Source: Clostridia bacterium (GTDB lineage Bacteria > Bacillota > Clostridia > Oscillospirales > Acutalibacteraceae). Taken from it: a stretch of 5,496 nt of DNA. This document shows positions 4,204-5,496 of the stretch, one piece after another; positions within the stretch are counted from its first letter, which is position 1; every line of letters starts with the position of its first letter. The stretch covers positions 1-5,496 of the forward strand of contig JAFOFS010000298.1 in assembly GCA_017387165.1 (NCBI GenBank), in the 5' to 3' direction. The notes beneath the pieces were generated by a model. The model ran no database searches. It worked only from the letters and a program-made list of their open reading frames with translations, and was not told the origin of the DNA. The position numbers and the translations under genes are program-made.

Positions 4204-5496
4204 ATGAAGAGAAAAATTTGGCAGAAGATCCTATCGATGGTGCTGGTCGTTTCTTTGTTGCTCACCGTGTGCCCTTCGACCGTTTTTGCGGAAGAGGCGG
4301 TTTTGGGCGAGATCTATATTGAATCCGTCCAGTTGGTGCGAGCCGAAACGAGAAAGGAAGCCAAAGCCCTTTTGGAAGAGGAGGGGTATACCTTCCTGGA
4401 TGCCAACTTGAACGAAGGCACCGGTGAAGACGGTATCTGGATGGGATATACGATTACCACCAATCCCGAAGAAGCCGTTTATGATTTGAAGCTGATGAAT
4501 ATGAACGGCGGCTTCACCCTCACCAGTATGGAACAAGCGCTTGCCGCCCAAGAGGCCGTTTTCGAGGATATGGCCAACGATTTGAAACTCTTGATTGATG
4601 AGTTCATCGAGGCTTATGAGGACGAAAGCGTCCCGGCGTTAAAGGCGTATAAAGCGCTCAACTTCTTCCGCGTAGTGGAAGGCGAAACCGAGCTTGAAGA
4701 AAAGAACGGTTTGGGTTATCAGATCGTCAGCGGCAATATGACCGTTTCCAAATTGACCGAGATGCTTCTCCTTTGCGATGCGAGTTTGGTAGACAGTGTC
4801 ATTAAGATTCTGGTTACGGGCATTCAGATTCGTAACGGCAACTGGATGAAAAAACTGTCGGAAATGGGCCCGTACGATGCCGATGAGGATTATTACGAAG
4901 TCGAATACGAGGACGAATTCAAGCGCAGAGCGGAAGAACTGCTCCCCGTGCTTCAATTGTATTCTCAGGCGTATAATGCGATGGATCTTTCGGGCTTGAT
5001 TCCCGATAAGCTCAACGAGGACTTCGAAGCCGAGTATAGCGGCAACGAAGAAAGAGAAACGCTTTCGGCTGACGACGCGGCTGTCAAAAAGCTGGACGAA
5101 AGCCGTTATAAAATGTACAAAATTGTATTTGATGAGTTGGCAAAGTATGAATATGGCGCCCACGAAACCTTGAAGGATTTCTTCTGCTCGTTGGAAAACG
5201 AAGGCTCGACAAAAGATCTTTATCCTTTGGTAGCCGTTTTAAGCGATGCTGAATTTGCGGCGCTGTCCTACGGTTGCTTCCTTGAGATTGTAACGGGCGA
5301 CACCGCTTCTCCCACGGATTTTGACTCTTATGACGAAGTGTACGATACGCTTACCCAAGACGTGAAATCGGTTTATCTGTATCACGGTGTGGATGACGTC
5401 CTTCTGAAAGACGACACGGTGATCGGCTTTACCGAAACGGCGCTCCGCCATATGGCTACCACGGGTGAGATGGAATTTTATGAAAAGGAAACAGAC
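4204..5496 (+). CDS. Large secreted acidic protein of unknown function (3' partial)
   Basis: An uninterrupted frame runs from ATG 4204 to the window edge: 431 codons with no stop, so the C-terminus is missing. Residues 1-29 form a Sec signal peptide: basic MKRKIWQK, a hydrophobic core SMVLVVSLLL, and a cleavage site after TVFA (A29). There is no lipobox with the usual spacing; Cys23 is in the leader without an LxxC context. The next section (about 37-105) reads like a small domain: IYIESVQLV, KEAKALLEEEGYTFLDANLN, GIWMGYTITTNPEEAV and MNMNGGF. I recall similar wording from other secreted Clostridia proteins but cannot name the family. The remainder looks largely helical (LTSMEQALAAQEAVFEDMAN) and is very acidic: by hand count about 87 D/E against 32 K/R after the leader. 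Two Cys occur past the leader in the first 340 residues or so, and one more later. It uses TTG and CTT for leucine more than the CTG-rich genes upstream. A surface-anchored or exported role is inferred; no enzyme motif is recognised. Confidence 0.85.
   Translation, partial: MKRKIWQKILSMVLVVSLLLTVCPSTVFAEEAVLGEIYIESVQLVRAETRKEAKALLEEEGYTFLDANLNEGTGEDGIWMGYTITTNPEEAVYDLKLMNMNGGFTLTSMEQALAAQEAVFEDMANDLKLLIDEFIEAYEDESVPALKAYKALNFFRVVEGETELEEKNGLGYQIVSGNMTVSKLTEMLLLCDASLVDSVIKILVTGIQIRNGNWMKKLSEMGPYDADEDYYEVEYEDEFKRRAEELLPVLQLYSQAYNAMDLSGLIPDKLNEDFEAEYSGNEERETLSADDAAVKKLDESRYKMYKIVFDELAKYEYGAHETLKDFFCSLENEGSTKDLYPLVAVLSDAEFAALSYGCFLEIVTGDTASPTDFDSYDEVYDTLTQDVKSVYLYHGVDDVLLKDDTVIGFTETALRHMATTGEMEFYEKETD

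Noticed and set aside
4639..5163. Minus-strand open frames opposite the secreted protein (also 4231-4551 and 5239-5451)
   Set aside because: They are explained by the plus-strand gene with signal peptide and consensus RBS. No minus-strand promoter or RBS was convincing and no known motif appears.
1..5496. CRISPR array, tRNA, riboswitch, insertion sequence or phage module
   Set aside because: No spaced direct repeats, cloverleaf-like segments, conserved riboswitch cores, transposase motifs or terminal inverted repeats were found by reading both strands.

Overview
The window looks like chromosomal DNA from a Gram-positive Firmicute, most likely a class Clostridia gut-type organism (Oscillospiraceae/Ruminococcaceae-like). 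The reasons are strong AGGAGG-type ribosome binding sites, an RNase M5 gene, compact genes all on the + strand, fairly GC-rich housekeeping genes separated by AT-rich promoters, and short hairpin plus T-tract terminators. The taxonomic placement is inference from gene style, not from a marker search.

Layout: (1) Positions 1-2194 hold a tightly overlapping housekeeping operon: holA (DNA polymerase III delta, clamp loader), rnmV (RNase M5, 5S rRNA maturation) and rlmH (23S rRNA pseudouridine-1915 methyltransferase). Gene junctions overlap by 1 and 7 nt, which suggests translational coupling. (2) An AT-rich gap (2195-2290) contains a probable sigma-A promoter that starts a separate unit: a short, divergent precorrin-2 dehydrogenase/SirC-like protein (2294-2779). 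A hairpin terminator at 2793-2823 follows it. (3) Directly behind that hairpin lies a NahK-like sugar-1-kinase of the aminoglycoside phosphotransferase fold (2838-3965), closed by a strong terminator (4017-4058). (4) A 238-nt non-coding gap (3966-4203) holds the terminator, an AT-rich promoter-like segment with a perfect 8-bp inverted repeat, and a consensus RBS. (5) From 4204 to the window end runs an open reading frame with no stop: the first 431 residues of a large, acidic, signal-peptide-bearing secreted protein of unknown function.

The first three genes link replication and ribosome maturation only through co-expression; no shared pathway is evident. The SirC-like protein and the kinase are single genes without pathway partners in view. 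I do not see a CRISPR array, mobile element, tRNA, rRNA or toxin-antitoxin pair. The least explained parts are the secreted protein with its symmetrical promoter region, the atypical SirC-like protein, and the terminator-like hairpin pressed against the kinase RBS.
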